Assembly: GCA_020073205.1 (NCBI GenBank)
Contig: JAIQFR010000003.1
Coordinates: forward strand, 43,951 to 107,950
Reading direction: 5' to 3'
From: Terriglobia bacterium
Lineage (GTDB): Bacteria > Acidobacteriota > Polarisedimenticolia > Polarisedimenticolales > JAIQFR01
Length of the DNA: 64,000 nt
Position 1 is the stretch's first letter. Every line of letters begins with the position of its first letter. The position numbers and the translations under genes are program-made. Of this stretch, positions 26,701 to 36,257 are shown one piece after another. The notes under the pieces were generated by a model. That model saw only the letters and a program-made list of their open reading frames with translations, made no database searches and had not been told where the DNA came from.

Positions 26701-29700
26701 TCGTGAACCCGACGGAGGCCGGGCTGACGGACGTGCGCGTGCACCTCAGCTTCTCGGGGGCCGGTGCCTCCAAGATGACCGCGCTCAACAACGACATCCA
26801 CGTGGGTACGGTCCCCGCACACGGCCTGAGAGGCGCGGTGTTCGAGGTCTACACGGACCCCTCCACCGTCGGCCTGACCCCGGTCAACATGGACTTCGAC
26901 GTCACGTCCCCGGCGGACGGATTCACCGTGCCGAAGCGCCTGACCCAGACGCGGCTCCTCCAGGCCGACGACGTCGTCGCGCGGCAGACGCAGTGCAACA
27001 CGTTCGACACGAACCCGCTCTCTTCGAGCTGGTACGAGTCGGTCGTCGGCGCGGCCACGACCAACCCGTGGCGTTGGACCGGTAGCGCGTCCCAGCCCGC
27101 CACCGTGGGCAGCGAAAATCGGACCGACGGAATCTGCAGCAGCAGCGTCGCGAACGCCGGCATGATGGTGGGCAACTCATCCACCACCTCCGGCAACAAC
27201 TTCAACAACAACGCCGACTCGTTCCTGCTCACGAATTTCCAGCCGGCGCTCAGGGGGACCGCGGCCAACGGACAGCCCTACTACTACGCCTGGAAGTGGC
27301 ATTCCTTCTACCACGCGTCGGAGACCGTCTCCAACGTGGGGGGCGTGTGGGGGGCGTTCTACAACGATCAGTGGAACAGTCCGACCCACCCGTCGGGCGA
27401 CCAGGCGGCGGAGTTTCCGATCTCGGTGGCCTACTACTACCACACGATCTTCGACTACGCGGGCACCTGGAACTGGGAGACGGCCAACACCGGAATTCCG
27501 GACCAACCCGCGTACGGCCCCGGCTCGGGGGGCGCCCCGAATCAGCTCATCGTCACGTTCAACAGCGTGGGCGGCCAGGCCACGATCGGCACGTGGTTCG
27601 CGTACGGCCACGAGCACATGGACGTCTACTTCTTCAATCACGGCACGTCGCACGGCACCCACCGCGACATCGCTCTCGACAACGACGACCTGGTGTACGA
27701 CGAGTACTACGCCTCCGCGCAGTCGGGAGCGTCGTGCGGCGGGAGCGGGCAGGTGGGTCTGGTGGCGTTCGACCGGTACGCCTACGACGACTGCCCGTCG
27801 TCCACCGCCGTCCTGAGCGTGGTGGACGCCGGCGCGACCTCACCCGTCACGGTGACCGTGTCGAGCCCCGGCACCGGCGACAGCGAGATCGTGTCGCTGA
27901 CGGGCTCGGCTCCCTACTTCTCGGGGACCCTCTCGCTCGCGACCCGCTCCGGGGTCGGCCGCAACAACGGGGTCCTGTTCGTTCTGCCCAGCGAGACGAT
28001 CACCGCCACCTACACGGACGCCTCGCCCGTCGGGACCACGATGGCCACCGCCACCCTCGAGTGCGCGGGCGGCGACGTCGTCTACGTGTCGAGCACCCAG
28101 GCCTCGGACAACGGCGACAACGACGGGATCGCGGACAACGGCGAGACCGTCGCCATGGACATCACGATCCGGAACGACATGGCGACGCCTCTGACCGGCA
28201 CCACGGTGACGATCTTCTCGGACTCACCAAACATCGACTGCTTCTCGAGCAACCAGGCGGTCTACGGCACCGTGGCCGCGGGAGCCACGGCGACGAACCG
28301 ACCGAGCGACCGGTTCATCTTCCGCGTGTCGCCGACGGTTGCCTGCTCCGACTGGCAGGCCCCGCCCACGGCGAAGTTCACCGTGGTCGTCACCGGGGAT
28401 GGCGTGAGCGCCCCCTCGACGCTGCAGACGTTCACCCTCCCTCTGGATCTCGACCCGACCGCTTACGGCGGCAGCTACGCCTACAACCAGAGCTTCGGAA
28501 CGGATCCCGGCTGGACCACCGGCACGGTTCCGGACGATGACAACGCGTCCGGCTGCGCCGGCATCGCCTACGTGAACGACTTCCACTGGTGCGCCGCCTG
28601 CGGCAACGGCGGTGGCGGCTACGGGGCCTGGGTCGGCAACGGACCTTTCGGGACCTCCGGGCAGGAGTACAGCGGATATTCCTCGTCGGCGCTCTACTCG
28701 CCGGTCTTCGTCGCCAACGGCAACGTCACGCTGCAGTTCTCCGTGGCGTACCGGACCGAGGAGACCTACGACGGCGCGCTTGTTCAGTACAGGGTGGGAT
28801 CGGGCTCCTGGGCCCGGCTCCCGTTCACCTCGCCGGCGCAGGCGCCGCTCACGGCGTCCACGTCGTTCTGCGATCCGCTGGCGTCGGGTGTCACGGCCTG
28901 GACCGGGGCCGGCGCGAGCTGGACCACGACGAGCACCGCGACGGTGAACGCCACCTCGGGCCAGAACGTCCAGTTCCGCTTCAGGCTGGGCACCGACTCC
29001 ATCGGTGCCGGGACGACCTATGGCGGATTCGGCGTCGACGACGTGGCCGTCGGCAACCTCGAGCAGACGCTGATCTGCGAGCCCACGCGCAACACGAGCT
29101 TGCCGGGTTGCTGCCCCGTGCCCATCGGGCTCACGAACAATACCGCGTCGGACCTCGGCCCCGCCTTGGACACCGGGGTCCTCGTCTCCTGGTCCCAGGA
29201 CCCGACCAGCTGGGGCGGCACCGGCGGCACCCTCACCTACGACGTGCTCCGGGACGGCACGGCGATCGCCAGTGGCATCGCCTACGGCACCACGTCGTTC
29301 GTCGACAACACCGCCGTGAACGGGACGATGTACGCGTACACCGTTCGGTACAACAACGGCTGCGGGTCGAGCGCCACGACCCTGGGTGTGCAGGCCGCCG
29401 ACGACGTCTGCGGCTTCGTCTGCACGCCCCTCGACTCGTGTCATGACGCCGGCGTTTGCAATCCACAGACCGGGATCTGCTCCAATCCCGCGAAGGCCAA
29501 CGGCGCAACCTGCAACGACGGCAACGCGTGCACGCAGACGGACACGTGCCAGGCGGGCGTCTGCACGGGGACGAACCCGGTGGTCTGTACGGCCGATCCG
29601 TGCCACGACCCCGGAGCGTGCGACCCCGGAACGGGCGCGTGTTCGGCGGCCACGCCGAAGACCAATGGGACGTCCTGCAACGACGGCGACGCCTGCACGC

Positions 29701-32441
29701 AGACGGACACGTGCCAGGCGGGGGTCTGCACGGGGTCGAACCCGGTGATCTGCACGCCGCTCGATCCATGCCATGACTCGGGAGTCTGCGATCCGGGCAC
29801 CGGGATCTGCTCCAACCCGGCGAAGGCCAACGGCACGACCTGCAACGACGGAAGCGCTTGCACGCAGACGGACACGTGCCAGGCGGGGGTCTGCACGGGC
29901 TCGAGCCCGGTGATCTGCACGCCGCTCGACCAATGTCACGACGCCGGGGTCTGCGATCCGGGGACGGGGATCTGCTCCAACCCCGCGAAAACCAACGGCG
30001 CGACCTGCAACGACGGCAGCGCCTGCACCCAGACGGACACGTGCCAGGCGGGTGTCTGCACGGGGGCGAACCCGGTGGTCTGCACGGCCGATCCGTGCCA
30101 CGACCCCGGAGCGTGCGACCCCGGAACGGGGGTGTGCTCGGCGGCCACGGCCAAGACGGACGGGACATCTTGCAATGACGGCAACGCGTGCACGTTGACG
30201 GACACGTGTCAGGCGGGGATCTGCACGGGGTCGAATCCGGTGATCTGCACGCCGCTCGATCCATGCCACGACGCCGGAGTTTGCGATCCGGGAACGGGGA
30301 TCTGCTCCAACCCGGCGAAGGCCAACGGCGCGACCTGCAACGACGGGAGCGCCTGCACGCAGACGGACACGTGCCAGTCGGGGGTCTGCACGGGCTCGAA
30401 CCCGGTGATCTGCACCGCCGACGCGTGCCACGATCCTGGAACGTGCGACCCCGGGACGGGCGTGTGCTCGGCGCCCACCGCCCAAACGGACGGGACGTCC
30501 TGCAACGACGGCAACGCCTGCACGCGGACGGACACGTGTCAGGCGGGCGTCTGCACGGGGTCGAACGCGGTGATCTGCACGCCGCTCGACCCGTGCCACG
30601 ACGCCGGGGTCTGCGACCCTGGCACCGGGGCCTGTTCCAATCCGCCGAAGACCGACGGGAGTTCTTGCAATGACGGCAACGCCTGCACCCACACCGACGC
30701 GTGCCAGGCGGGTGCTTGCGTCGGTTCCGACCCGGTGACCTGCACGCCGCTCGACCAGTGCCATGACGCCGGAGTCTGCGATCCCGCCACCGGCATTTGC
30801 TCCGACCCGCCGAAGGCGTACGGCGCTTCCTGCGACGACGGCCTCCTATGCACGACGGACGACGTCTGCGCCTGCACTCCCGCCACGCTGAACGAGGGCT
30901 TCGATGGCGTGGCTCCTCCCGACCTTCCGACCGGCTGGACGACCGAGCTCCTCGGCGGCCAGGGCGGCGACATGGCCTGGGAGACTTCGGCGAGCTTCTA
31001 CGCCACGGCGCCGAACTCCGTCTGGACCAACGATCCGCCCTACGTTTCCGACAAGGCCCTGGTCACTCCGCCGTTCGTCGCCAGGGGCGGCGGCACGGTC
31101 AGCTTCTGGACCGCGTACGATCTCGAGAAGTCGGCGTGGGATTACTGGCTCGCGTACGACGGCGCGGTCCTGGAGATCAAGCTCGGGACCGGCACTTGGC
31201 AGGACATCATCGCGGCGGGCGGGACCTTCGTCTCCGGAGGGTACGACCACACGGTCTACGCCTTCACCGGCAATCCGCTCGCCGGCCGCGACTGCTGGAG
31301 CGGAAGCGCGGGCTGGACCTTCATCGACGTCGCGCTGCCGGCGTCGGCGACGGGCTCGACCATCCAGCTCCGCTGGCGCGTGGGCTCGGACAGCATCATC
31401 GGACGGACGGGGATGGTGATCGACTCGGTCGTCCTGCCGACCTGCGGGAGCGTGGGCTGCTTCGGCACTCCCAAGACCTGCGGGGCCGATCAGTGCCACG
31501 ACGGTGGAACGTGCGATCCCGGGACGGGCGTGTGCTCGGCGGCCACGACGAAGGCCGACGGGACGTCCTGCGACGACGGCAATGGTTGCACTCAGACGGA
31601 CACCTGCCAGGCCGGTGCTTGCGTGGGGTCCAACCCGGTGGTTTGCTCGACGCTCGACCCGTGCCACGACGCGGGGACGTGCGACCCGGGCACCGGGATC
31701 TGCACCAACCCGCCGAAGGCCGAAGGGGCCTCCTGCAACGACGGCAATGGCTGTACGCAGACCGATACGTGCCAGTCGGGCGTTTGCACGGGCTCGAACT
31801 TCGTGATCTGCTCGCCGCTCGATCCGTGTCACGACGCGGGGGTGTGCGATCCGGGCACCGGGATCTGCTCCAACCCCGCGAAGGCCAACGGCACGGCCTG
31901 TAACGACGGCAGCGCCTGTACGCAGACGGACACGTGCCAGTCGGGGGTCTGCACGGGCTCGAACCCGGTGGTCTGCGCGCCGCTCGACTCGTGCCACGAC
32001 GCCGGCGTCTGCGACCCGGGTTCGGGCATCTGCTCCAATCCGAACAAGACCGACGGCACAGCCTGCAATGACGCCGACCCGACGACCTGCAACGACGTTT
32101 GCGCCACCGGCGTCTGCGCGGGGACGTCCGTCCCGCAGCCGCCCGAGATCGACGGCAGCGTGCGGCTGGCGAAGAACCCCACGGACACCACGATCACGTG
32201 GACCGACGTGGGCGGGCCGTACAACGCGTATCGGGGAACGATCGGTCGCCCGTGGACGTTCGGCCAAACCTGCTTCTCCAGCAACCTCGGCAGCGCCAGC
32301 ACCGTCGACGCGGCGGTTCCCTCGGTCGGCGCCGGCTTCTACTACCTCGTCTCGCGAATGGACCAGTGCAGGGAATCGAGTCTCGGCACGTACGGCACCG
32401 GCGCGGAGCGTCCGAACACGTCACCCTGCCCTTTGCCTTGA
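23721..32441 (+). CDS. Giant exported subtilisin-like (S8) protease with cysteine-rich repeat arrays
   Basis: 2906 aa; GTG 23721 follows GAGGGGG. A signal peptide and long propeptide lead to an S8 domain with Asp363 (TVMDTG), His412 (GGHGTW) and Ser633 (GGTSFSAP), all present. After it come a beta domain, one Ig-like repeat (about 855-935), a large module with KWHSFYHASE and FAYGHEHMDVYFF (about 935-1360) shared with two downstream proteins, Ig/CARDB-like repeats, and a MAM-like domain with FHWCAACGNGGGGYGAW. A first array of nine cysteine-rich repeats (about 1901-2385), another MAM-like domain, a second array of four repeats and a C-terminal fibronectin-like module ending SPCPLP complete it. 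It is probably secreted. The oxidised, disulfide-rich tail may bind polymers or cell surfaces. Confidence 0.93.
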   Translation: MTATTVLETWGSARWIRCAVAALVVVSATLAADPPQGENRPGGPPTLAGVSAVTDGEGNPVDREESAGSSTSARWGIAGGPRTPEVQRGQGWWPYKTPLPPYNGVGKRAEALAEDEILVNGVATLDVKAPRAALAQMPADLVLEEGSQLARENGFYLVKIDGFTRDQSQVDALEAAGAVLGEYVNINTYIAEIPSRAVAAVKELPFVTFVGDYHPAYKISPRIGQELIPVDVAYDQATGAMRPWALELTLHRGADLGEVLDSLGRLGIFPRPEQIVSNAELTVVLAETAPEAVPDLAMIPGVRWISEKTYAHLLASSTSPTVVPVLLQNDGVFTTNTLTGWKLWNVGLRGDASGTAQIVTVMDTGLNTNAEHFAQDTSEPGTVGTSHRKVVGYDEYGGDVCVTSYASADGGHGTWTAQHAVGSISNMGANPDTTHTPATYYDIGIAPNAKVYFQDIGTSAGSINAPTDLGPSITASIGKGSFIQTHSWGTSSPTYDTTASNLDTAIYDNPGMVVTVAAGNGGVTGGGTIGSPSTAKNAISVGGTDPSSPDRLFEDCGWDGNAACSGSLDLGSGRGPVSTSGRIKPDILAYMANLEKIGGELEAGERPHAMCQTDSTKSVYWDWTNGSKSGGTSFSAPDAAGLAALVRDYFLAGYYPTGAAVPANAIDPVGSLVKAMILASGEDMGTTAYPTDSITISKRYGSDVGYGRANLPAVLHLGSGAPFLWVQNGDALGDGSTRTFYYTINGNGIPLRIMMTYYDAAGNTLQKDCDLEVTIGSSEYWGNNFSSGWSTASAATRDHTNPTEGVFLDAAHGLPSSGTVRVDVIGYNDPGGMTYSLVVAGDVASQGVAQVSLNKGEYTCSDTVRVTVDDSGATSPVSVTLTSKDGAQAVVDTKTVSCTGSGGVFTGTLATGGSGIAVADGGSLTATYGSVAPAVAAVACQAAVADGGYVIQGGCDNDAAGTDPFTGPMFNGGVNEYYTKYMDAGEYSSYTIGFVNPTEAGLTDVRVHLSFSGAGASKMTALNNDIHVGTVPAHGLRGAVFEVYTDPSTVGLTPVNMDFDVTSPADGFTVPKRLTQTRLLQADDVVARQTQCNTFDTNPLSSSWYESVVGAATTNPWRWTGSASQPATVGSENRTDGICSSSVANAGMMVGNSSTTSGNNFNNNADSFLLTNFQPALRGTAANGQPYYYAWKWHSFYHASETVSNVGGVWGAFYNDQWNSPTHPSGDQAAEFPISVAYYYHTIFDYAGTWNWETANTGIPDQPAYGPGSGGAPNQLIVTFNSVGGQATIGTWFAYGHEHMDVYFFNHGTSHGTHRDIALDNDDLVYDEYYASAQSGASCGGSGQVGLVAFDRYAYDDCPSSTAVLSVVDAGATSPVTVTVSSPGTGDSEIVSLTGSAPYFSGTLSLATRSGVGRNNGVLFVLPSETITATYTDASPVGTTMATATLECAGGDVVYVSSTQASDNGDNDGIADNGETVAMDITIRNDMATPLTGTTVTIFSDSPNIDCFSSNQAVYGTVAAGATATNRPSDRFIFRVSPTVACSDWQAPPTAKFTVVVTGDGVSAPSTLQTFTLPLDLDPTAYGGSYAYNQSFGTDPGWTTGTVPDDDNASGCAGIAYVNDFHWCAACGNGGGGYGAWVGNGPFGTSGQEYSGYSSSALYSPVFVANGNVTLQFSVAYRTEETYDGALVQYRVGSGSWARLPFTSPAQAPLTASTSFCDPLASGVTAWTGAGASWTTTSTATVNATSGQNVQFRFRLGTDSIGAGTTYGGFGVDDVAVGNLEQTLICEPTRNTSLPGCCPVPIGLTNNTASDLGPALDTGVLVSWSQDPTSWGGTGGTLTYDVLRDGTAIASGIAYGTTSFVDNTAVNGTMYAYTVRYNNGCGSSATTLGVQAADDVCGFVCTPLDSCHDAGVCNPQTGICSNPAKANGATCNDGNACTQTDTCQAGVCTGTNPVVCTADPCHDPGACDPGTGACSAATPKTNGTSCNDGDACTQTDTCQAGVCTGSNPVICTPLDPCHDSGVCDPGTGICSNPAKANGTTCNDGSACTQTDTCQAGVCTGSSPVICTPLDQCHDAGVCDPGTGICSNPAKTNGATCNDGSACTQTDTCQAGVCTGANPVVCTADPCHDPGACDPGTGVCSAATAKTDGTSCNDGNACTLTDTCQAGICTGSNPVICTPLDPCHDAGVCDPGTGICSNPAKANGATCNDGSACTQTDTCQSGVCTGSNPVICTADACHDPGTCDPGTGVCSAPTAQTDGTSCNDGNACTRTDTCQAGVCTGSNAVICTPLDPCHDAGVCDPGTGACSNPPKTDGSSCNDGNACTHTDACQAGACVGSDPVTCTPLDQCHDAGVCDPATGICSDPPKAYGASCDDGLLCTTDDVCACTPATLNEGFDGVAPPDLPTGWTTELLGGQGGDMAWETSASFYATAPNSVWTNDPPYVSDKALVTPPFVARGGGTVSFWTAYDLEKSAWDYWLAYDGAVLEIKLGTGTWQDIIAAGGTFVSGGYDHTVYAFTGNPLAGRDCWSGSAGWTFIDVALPASATGSTIQLRWRVGSDSIIGRTGMVIDSVVLPTCGSVGCFGTPKTCGADQCHDGGTCDPGTGVCSAATTKADGTSCDDGNGCTQTDTCQAGACVGSNPVVCSTLDPCHDAGTCDPGTGICTNPPKAEGASCNDGNGCTQTDTCQSGVCTGSNFVICSPLDPCHDAGVCDPGTGICSNPAKANGTACNDGSACTQTDTCQSGVCTGSNPVVCAPLDSCHDAGVCDPGSGICSNPNKTDGTACNDADPTTCNDVCATGVCAGTSVPQPPEIDGSVRLAKNPTDTTITWTDVGGPYNAYRGTIGRPWTFGQTCFSSNLGSASTVDAAVPSVGAGFYYLVSRMDQCRESSLGTYGTGAERPNTSPCPLP
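29421..30876 (+). repeat. Nine tandem cysteine-rich repeats (162-165 bp each)
   Basis: Each unit encodes 54 or 55 residues of the form C-T-P-L-D-P-C-H-D-A-G-V-C-D-P-G-T-G followed by a C-N-D-G...D-T-C-Q-A-G-V-C stretch. Two subtypes alternate irregularly, one with CTPLD and one with CTAD. Long runs are nearly identical at the DNA level, which points to recent expansion by recombination. The ninth unit is truncated. Confidence 0.92.
31479..32128 (+). repeat. Four further cysteine-rich repeats after the second MAM-like domain
   Basis: The same unit as in the 29421-30876 array, starting CGADQCHDGG and ending in a shortened unit with CNDVCATGVC. The array is split from the first by a MAM-like domain of about 190 residues. 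Confidence 0.9.
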
Positions 32442-32485
32442 TCGCGTTGCGGGAGCCGTCAGGCTGGAGCATCATCGACCCCGTG

Positions 32486-35400
32486 ATGCTTGCATCCGGG
32501 GCCACGCGGACGCGCCGAGCTTTCCTGGCCCAGGTAAGCGTCGCGGTGGCGGCGCTCGGCGTGCTCCTCCTCGGTTGGGCGGCCGATTCGACGGCAGCGC
32601 CCCACCCCGCGGCCGCGTCCACGAAGGGGACCGAGATCCACGGCTACGTGATTGGGGCCGACGGGAAGCCCGTGGACCAAGCCGTCGTGCTGGTCCTCCC
32701 TCTCGCGCCCGACGCGCCGCCCGGCGCCGCGCCGCGGCCGACCACCGTCACGATTCCGGCTCGGGCCGAGACGCGCGCGGATGGGTCGTTCAGCGTCCAT
32801 GGGCTCTCGGGACCGGTCTTCGCGGTGCGCGTCGAGGCGAGGGGGTACGCTCCCTTCACGCAGCTCGACGCCAAGACCGGCTCCACGGTGTCGGTGAGCT
32901 TGAGGAGAGGCTTCGCGCTCTCGGGGGTCGTGCGGGATCGGTCGACGAGAAAGCCCATCGCGGGGGTGGCGGTTCTCGTGCGTGACCCGGACGCGGAGCT
33001 CTTCGGGGAGGCGGGGTGCTCCACGGCGGTCTCCGGAATCGACGGCCGATTCGAGCTCCCGGGCGTTCCACAGGGCACCGTGACCGTCGAAGCTCGGGCC
33101 GCGGGACGGCCGCCCGGTAAGCTCGAGAACGTCTCCGTACCCCAGCGCCGCTCGGTGGCCACGGGCGAGGTCATGGGTCTCGAGTTCTTCCTCGAGGCCA
33201 TCGGCCGTCTCGCGGGGCGCGTCGTGGGGCCCGATCGGAAGCCGATCGCGGGCGTGAGCCTCGAGGTGAGCCCGGTCGATCCGGCTCTTGCGGAGCTTCT
33301 GCCGGGGCGCGGCCTGCGGACAGTGGCTACCGACCCGTCCGGAGCGTTCGCGTTCGAGGCCGTTCCTCGAGGCCGGTATCGCCTCATCGCCCGGATGAAG
33401 GGATTTGCCCCCTTCGAGCGCGCGCCGATCGACGTCCCGGGAGCGGGCGACTCGGGCAAGCTTGAGATCCGGCTCGACGTGGGCGCCGCGCTCACGGTCC
33501 GGCTCCTCGACCCGGCCAGGAGGCCCGTCCACGACCTCGCGGTGGAGATCTTCGACGAATCTCGTGTGATCGGTCGCCGAAAGGGACCGTCACCCGGGCT
33601 CCCGGTGAGCCGGGACGAGATCGTGGAAGGAGAGGGCGGACTTCACACGGTCCGACATCTCGCGCCGGGGACGTTCACGGTGCGACTCCTTCCCGGGGAG
33701 GGGGGCGATGTCGAGAAGCAAGGCGTGAAGCTCGAGAACGGCATCACCACGGACCTGGGCACCGTCGTGGTCGCCGAGGGGCGGGACCTCGCCGGGCGCG
33801 TCACGGACTCGGGCAACGCCCCCGTGGAGGGCGCCGAGGTCACGGCAGCCTGGCACGACGGGGACCGCCTGAAGACACGCCAGGCCAGGACGAAGGCGGA
33901 CGGACGGTACCGGATCCCGGGCCTCGTCGAGCCGCGGGTCGACCTCGTGACCGTTCGCGCGAAGGGGTTCGCGCCTGCCGAGCGCGACGGCGCGAGAGCC
34001 GGCGACCTGACGGTGGACTTCGTTCTCGTGCGAGGGGGGAGCATCGTCGGCCGCGTGGTGGCCTCGAGCGGTGCCGTACCCGCCGCGTTCCGGGTCAAGA
34101 TCCGCGCCGACGGCGGAGGCGCCGCGGACTCGGCCCTGCCCGCGGGCCAGGCCGGGGAGCAGGCGAGCACGGATCCGGCGGGGGGCTTCAGGGTCGTCGA
34201 CCTCGCTCCCGGCACGTACATCCTCGACGTGACCGCCCAGCATGGCTCGTCCGTGGAGAAGTCGGGGATTTCGGTCGCGGCCGAGCAGGTCACGGACGTG
34301 GGCACGGTGACCCTCGAGGCGGGAGTGACCCTGCGGGGCCGTGTCGTCGCCGCCCGGGACGGGTCGCCGGTTTCCGGTGCGGCCGTCCGCGTCGATCTAC
34401 CCCAGACTTCCGCGCTTCGCGTTGACGCGATGGCTCCCGCGTTGGGAAGGGCGGTGAGCGCCGGGGACGGGTCGTTCGTCATCGGCGGGCTCGAGGCCGG
34501 AGCGCTCCAGGTGGTCGTCGAGCACCCGTCGTTTTCTCCGTCCCGCACCCGGGTCGAGCTGTCGGAGGGCGGCGAGACACCGGACCTCGTCGTGCAGATG
34601 TACCGCGGCGGAACGCTGACGGGGACGGTCTTCGGCGCGCAGCAGCAGCCCGTGCCCGACGCCGGGATCGTGGTCTACACGGGAGTCGGAGACGACGTCC
34701 GGAACGCCGTGACCGACGCGGAAGGACGCTACCTGTTCCCGTACCTGACCCCGGGGACCTACGAGGTCATGCGCGAGCCCGTTGGGGGGTTCCGTGGAGT
34801 CGGACCGGGAGCGAAAACCGCGGTCATCGTCGAAGGGGAGACGACGACGCTGGACTTCGACACGACGCCGAAGATCGTCCTGGCCGGGCGGGTCCTGAGA
34901 GGCGACACGCTGCTGCCCAACACGGCGATCGTCCTGAGCCCCACCGACGCCACGGCGCCGCCGGGAGTCAAGTCGGCCCGGTCCGACGCCGAGGGAGGCT
35001 ACCGGATCGGGCTCGATTTCGGGGGCGCCTACCAGGCGTCGGTCCAGACGGGCGCGCCCGGCGGGTTGAGCTCGGTGCGCCTGGTGATCCCGGACCAGCC
35101 GGAGGTCCAGCAGGACATCGTCCTGCCCATGAACTCGATCTCCGGCAGGATCACCGGCCCGGACGGGATCGCCATCGAGGGGGCGACCATCACGACCGTC
35201 AGAGACGCCACCAGTGGAGGGGATCCCGCGAGACCGTTCAGCGCGAAATCCGGTCCCGACGGCGCCTACCGGGTGGAGGGGGTCGATCAGGGGACCTATC
35301 GCGTCACCGCCCGCGCCCAGGGCTACCAGGCCGCCGAGCTCTACCCGCTGGCGGTGAGCGACGAGACGCCGACCCCGACGGCCGACCTCTCCCTCGAGCC

Positions 35401-35938
35401 CGGGTGGCCCCTGAGGGGCCGATTGGTCGATCCCAAGGGGCTCGGGATCCGGGACGCGATGGTCGTCGTCGCGCCGCCGGGCCTCGCGGAGTCGGGCTCC
35501 CTGCCGACCCGCACCGACGCAAACGGCTCCTTCAGGATCACGGCACCGACCGACGGCCCGGTGAACATCACGGCGATCCCCGTGGCCTGGGCTCCGGCGC
35601 TGTTGACGGACGTCCTGCCCCCCTCGGAGGACAACGGCCCCGAGATCCTGATGCAGGCCAGCCTGGGAGGGACCCTCAGGGTCCGTGTCGTCCGCTCGAG
35701 CGGAGGATCGGTGGCCGGGGTCCAGGTGGTCCTGCGGCCCGATCCCCTCTTCCCCGGATGGGATTACGTCGCGGACCGCAATCCTCCTCGCCCGACGGAC
35801 GCCGACGGCAGCACCCTGGTACCCCTCCTGTCGCCCGGGAACTACGTCATCACGGTGCCGGGCCACCCCGGCGTCGGTCCGGTGCCCGTCGCGGTGGCGG
35901 AGGGTGGGGAGGCCTCGGCGCTGGTCAGCCTGCCGTAA
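32486..35938 (+). CDS. Exported protein made of carboxypeptidase-regulatory-like repeats
   Basis: 1150 aa from ATG 32486 (or GTG 32483); the ribosome site is weak. A twin-Arg-containing, hydrophobic N-terminus (TRTRRAFLAQVSVAVAALGV) looks like a signal peptide ending near DSTAA. The rest is about twelve transthyretin-like CarboxypepD_reg domains of 75-95 residues, each with patterns such as GYVIGADGKPVDQAVVLV, DGSFSVHGL and PGTYILDV. No enzyme domain and no TonB plug or barrel is present. Such domains bind or space surface structures. It starts 44 bp after the S8 protease stop and is probably cotranscribed; its C-terminus lacks the cysteine ending of its neighbours. Confidence 0.85.
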   Translation: MLASGATRTRRAFLAQVSVAVAALGVLLLGWAADSTAAPHPAAASTKGTEIHGYVIGADGKPVDQAVVLVLPLAPDAPPGAAPRPTTVTIPARAETRADGSFSVHGLSGPVFAVRVEARGYAPFTQLDAKTGSTVSVSLRRGFALSGVVRDRSTRKPIAGVAVLVRDPDAELFGEAGCSTAVSGIDGRFELPGVPQGTVTVEARAAGRPPGKLENVSVPQRRSVATGEVMGLEFFLEAIGRLAGRVVGPDRKPIAGVSLEVSPVDPALAELLPGRGLRTVATDPSGAFAFEAVPRGRYRLIARMKGFAPFERAPIDVPGAGDSGKLEIRLDVGAALTVRLLDPARRPVHDLAVEIFDESRVIGRRKGPSPGLPVSRDEIVEGEGGLHTVRHLAPGTFTVRLLPGEGGDVEKQGVKLENGITTDLGTVVVAEGRDLAGRVTDSGNAPVEGAEVTAAWHDGDRLKTRQARTKADGRYRIPGLVEPRVDLVTVRAKGFAPAERDGARAGDLTVDFVLVRGGSIVGRVVASSGAVPAAFRVKIRADGGGAADSALPAGQAGEQASTDPAGGFRVVDLAPGTYILDVTAQHGSSVEKSGISVAAEQVTDVGTVTLEAGVTLRGRVVAARDGSPVSGAAVRVDLPQTSALRVDAMAPALGRAVSAGDGSFVIGGLEAGALQVVVEHPSFSPSRTRVELSEGGETPDLVVQMYRGGTLTGTVFGAQQQPVPDAGIVVYTGVGDDVRNAVTDAEGRYLFPYLTPGTYEVMREPVGGFRGVGPGAKTAVIVEGETTTLDFDTTPKIVLAGRVLRGDTLLPNTAIVLSPTDATAPPGVKSARSDAEGGYRIGLDFGGAYQASVQTGAPGGLSSVRLVIPDQPEVQQDIVLPMNSISGRITGPDGIAIEGATITTVRDATSGGDPARPFSAKSGPDGAYRVEGVDQGTYRVTARAQGYQAAELYPLAVSDETPTPTADLSLEPGWPLRGRLVDPKGLGIRDAMVVVAPPGLAESGSLPTRTDANGSFRITAPTDGPVNITAIPVAWAPALLTDVLPPSEDNGPEILMQASLGGTLRVRVVRSSGGSVAGVQVVLRPDPLFPGWDYVADRNPPRPTDADGSTLVPLLSPGNYVITVPGHPGVGPVPVAVAEGGEASALVSLP

Positions 35939-36030
35939 GCCCTCCCGTGGTGTCCCAGCGGCGAACGGGGGTGAGCGGCATCTTTGTGCCATCAAGCTGG
36001 GTCTTAAGTGCCCTCAGAAGACTGGTTTTT

Positions 36031-36054
36031 CTGGGTTGTAACCCGGCCCTTTTT
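36031..36054 (+). terminator. Hairpin with T-run after the CarboxypepD_reg protein gene
   Basis: CTGGGTT and AACCCGG form a short stem with a tight loop, followed by CCCTTTTT. It lies 93 bp past the stop at 35938 and looks like a modest intrinsic terminator. Confidence 0.5.
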
Positions 36055-36257
36055 GGTGTATGAAATCACAAGCAAGGGTCGGGGAGGGCCATGAACTGGG
36101 CATTATCGAGCGGAGAAAAACTTTCGTCGGCGGCGTATGAGCGATGCTCGTCTCTACCGGACGGGGTCATATGGACGTTCGAAGATCGTCCCGATCGAAA
36201 TCCCGCCAACCCATCGCGGACGTGTGCCCGGCTCGGCCGGGCCGTTTCCGGGATGGT

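Noticed and set aside
29421-32128. Tandem repeats that could at first be taken for a CRISPR-like or satellite array
   Set aside because: The repeats are in frame, coding and cysteine-patterned with no spacers; they are protein repeats.
32486-35938. Possible TonB-dependent receptor because of the carboxypeptidase-regulatory-like repeats
   Set aside because: No plug or beta-barrel follows; the protein is made only of repeated small beta domains.
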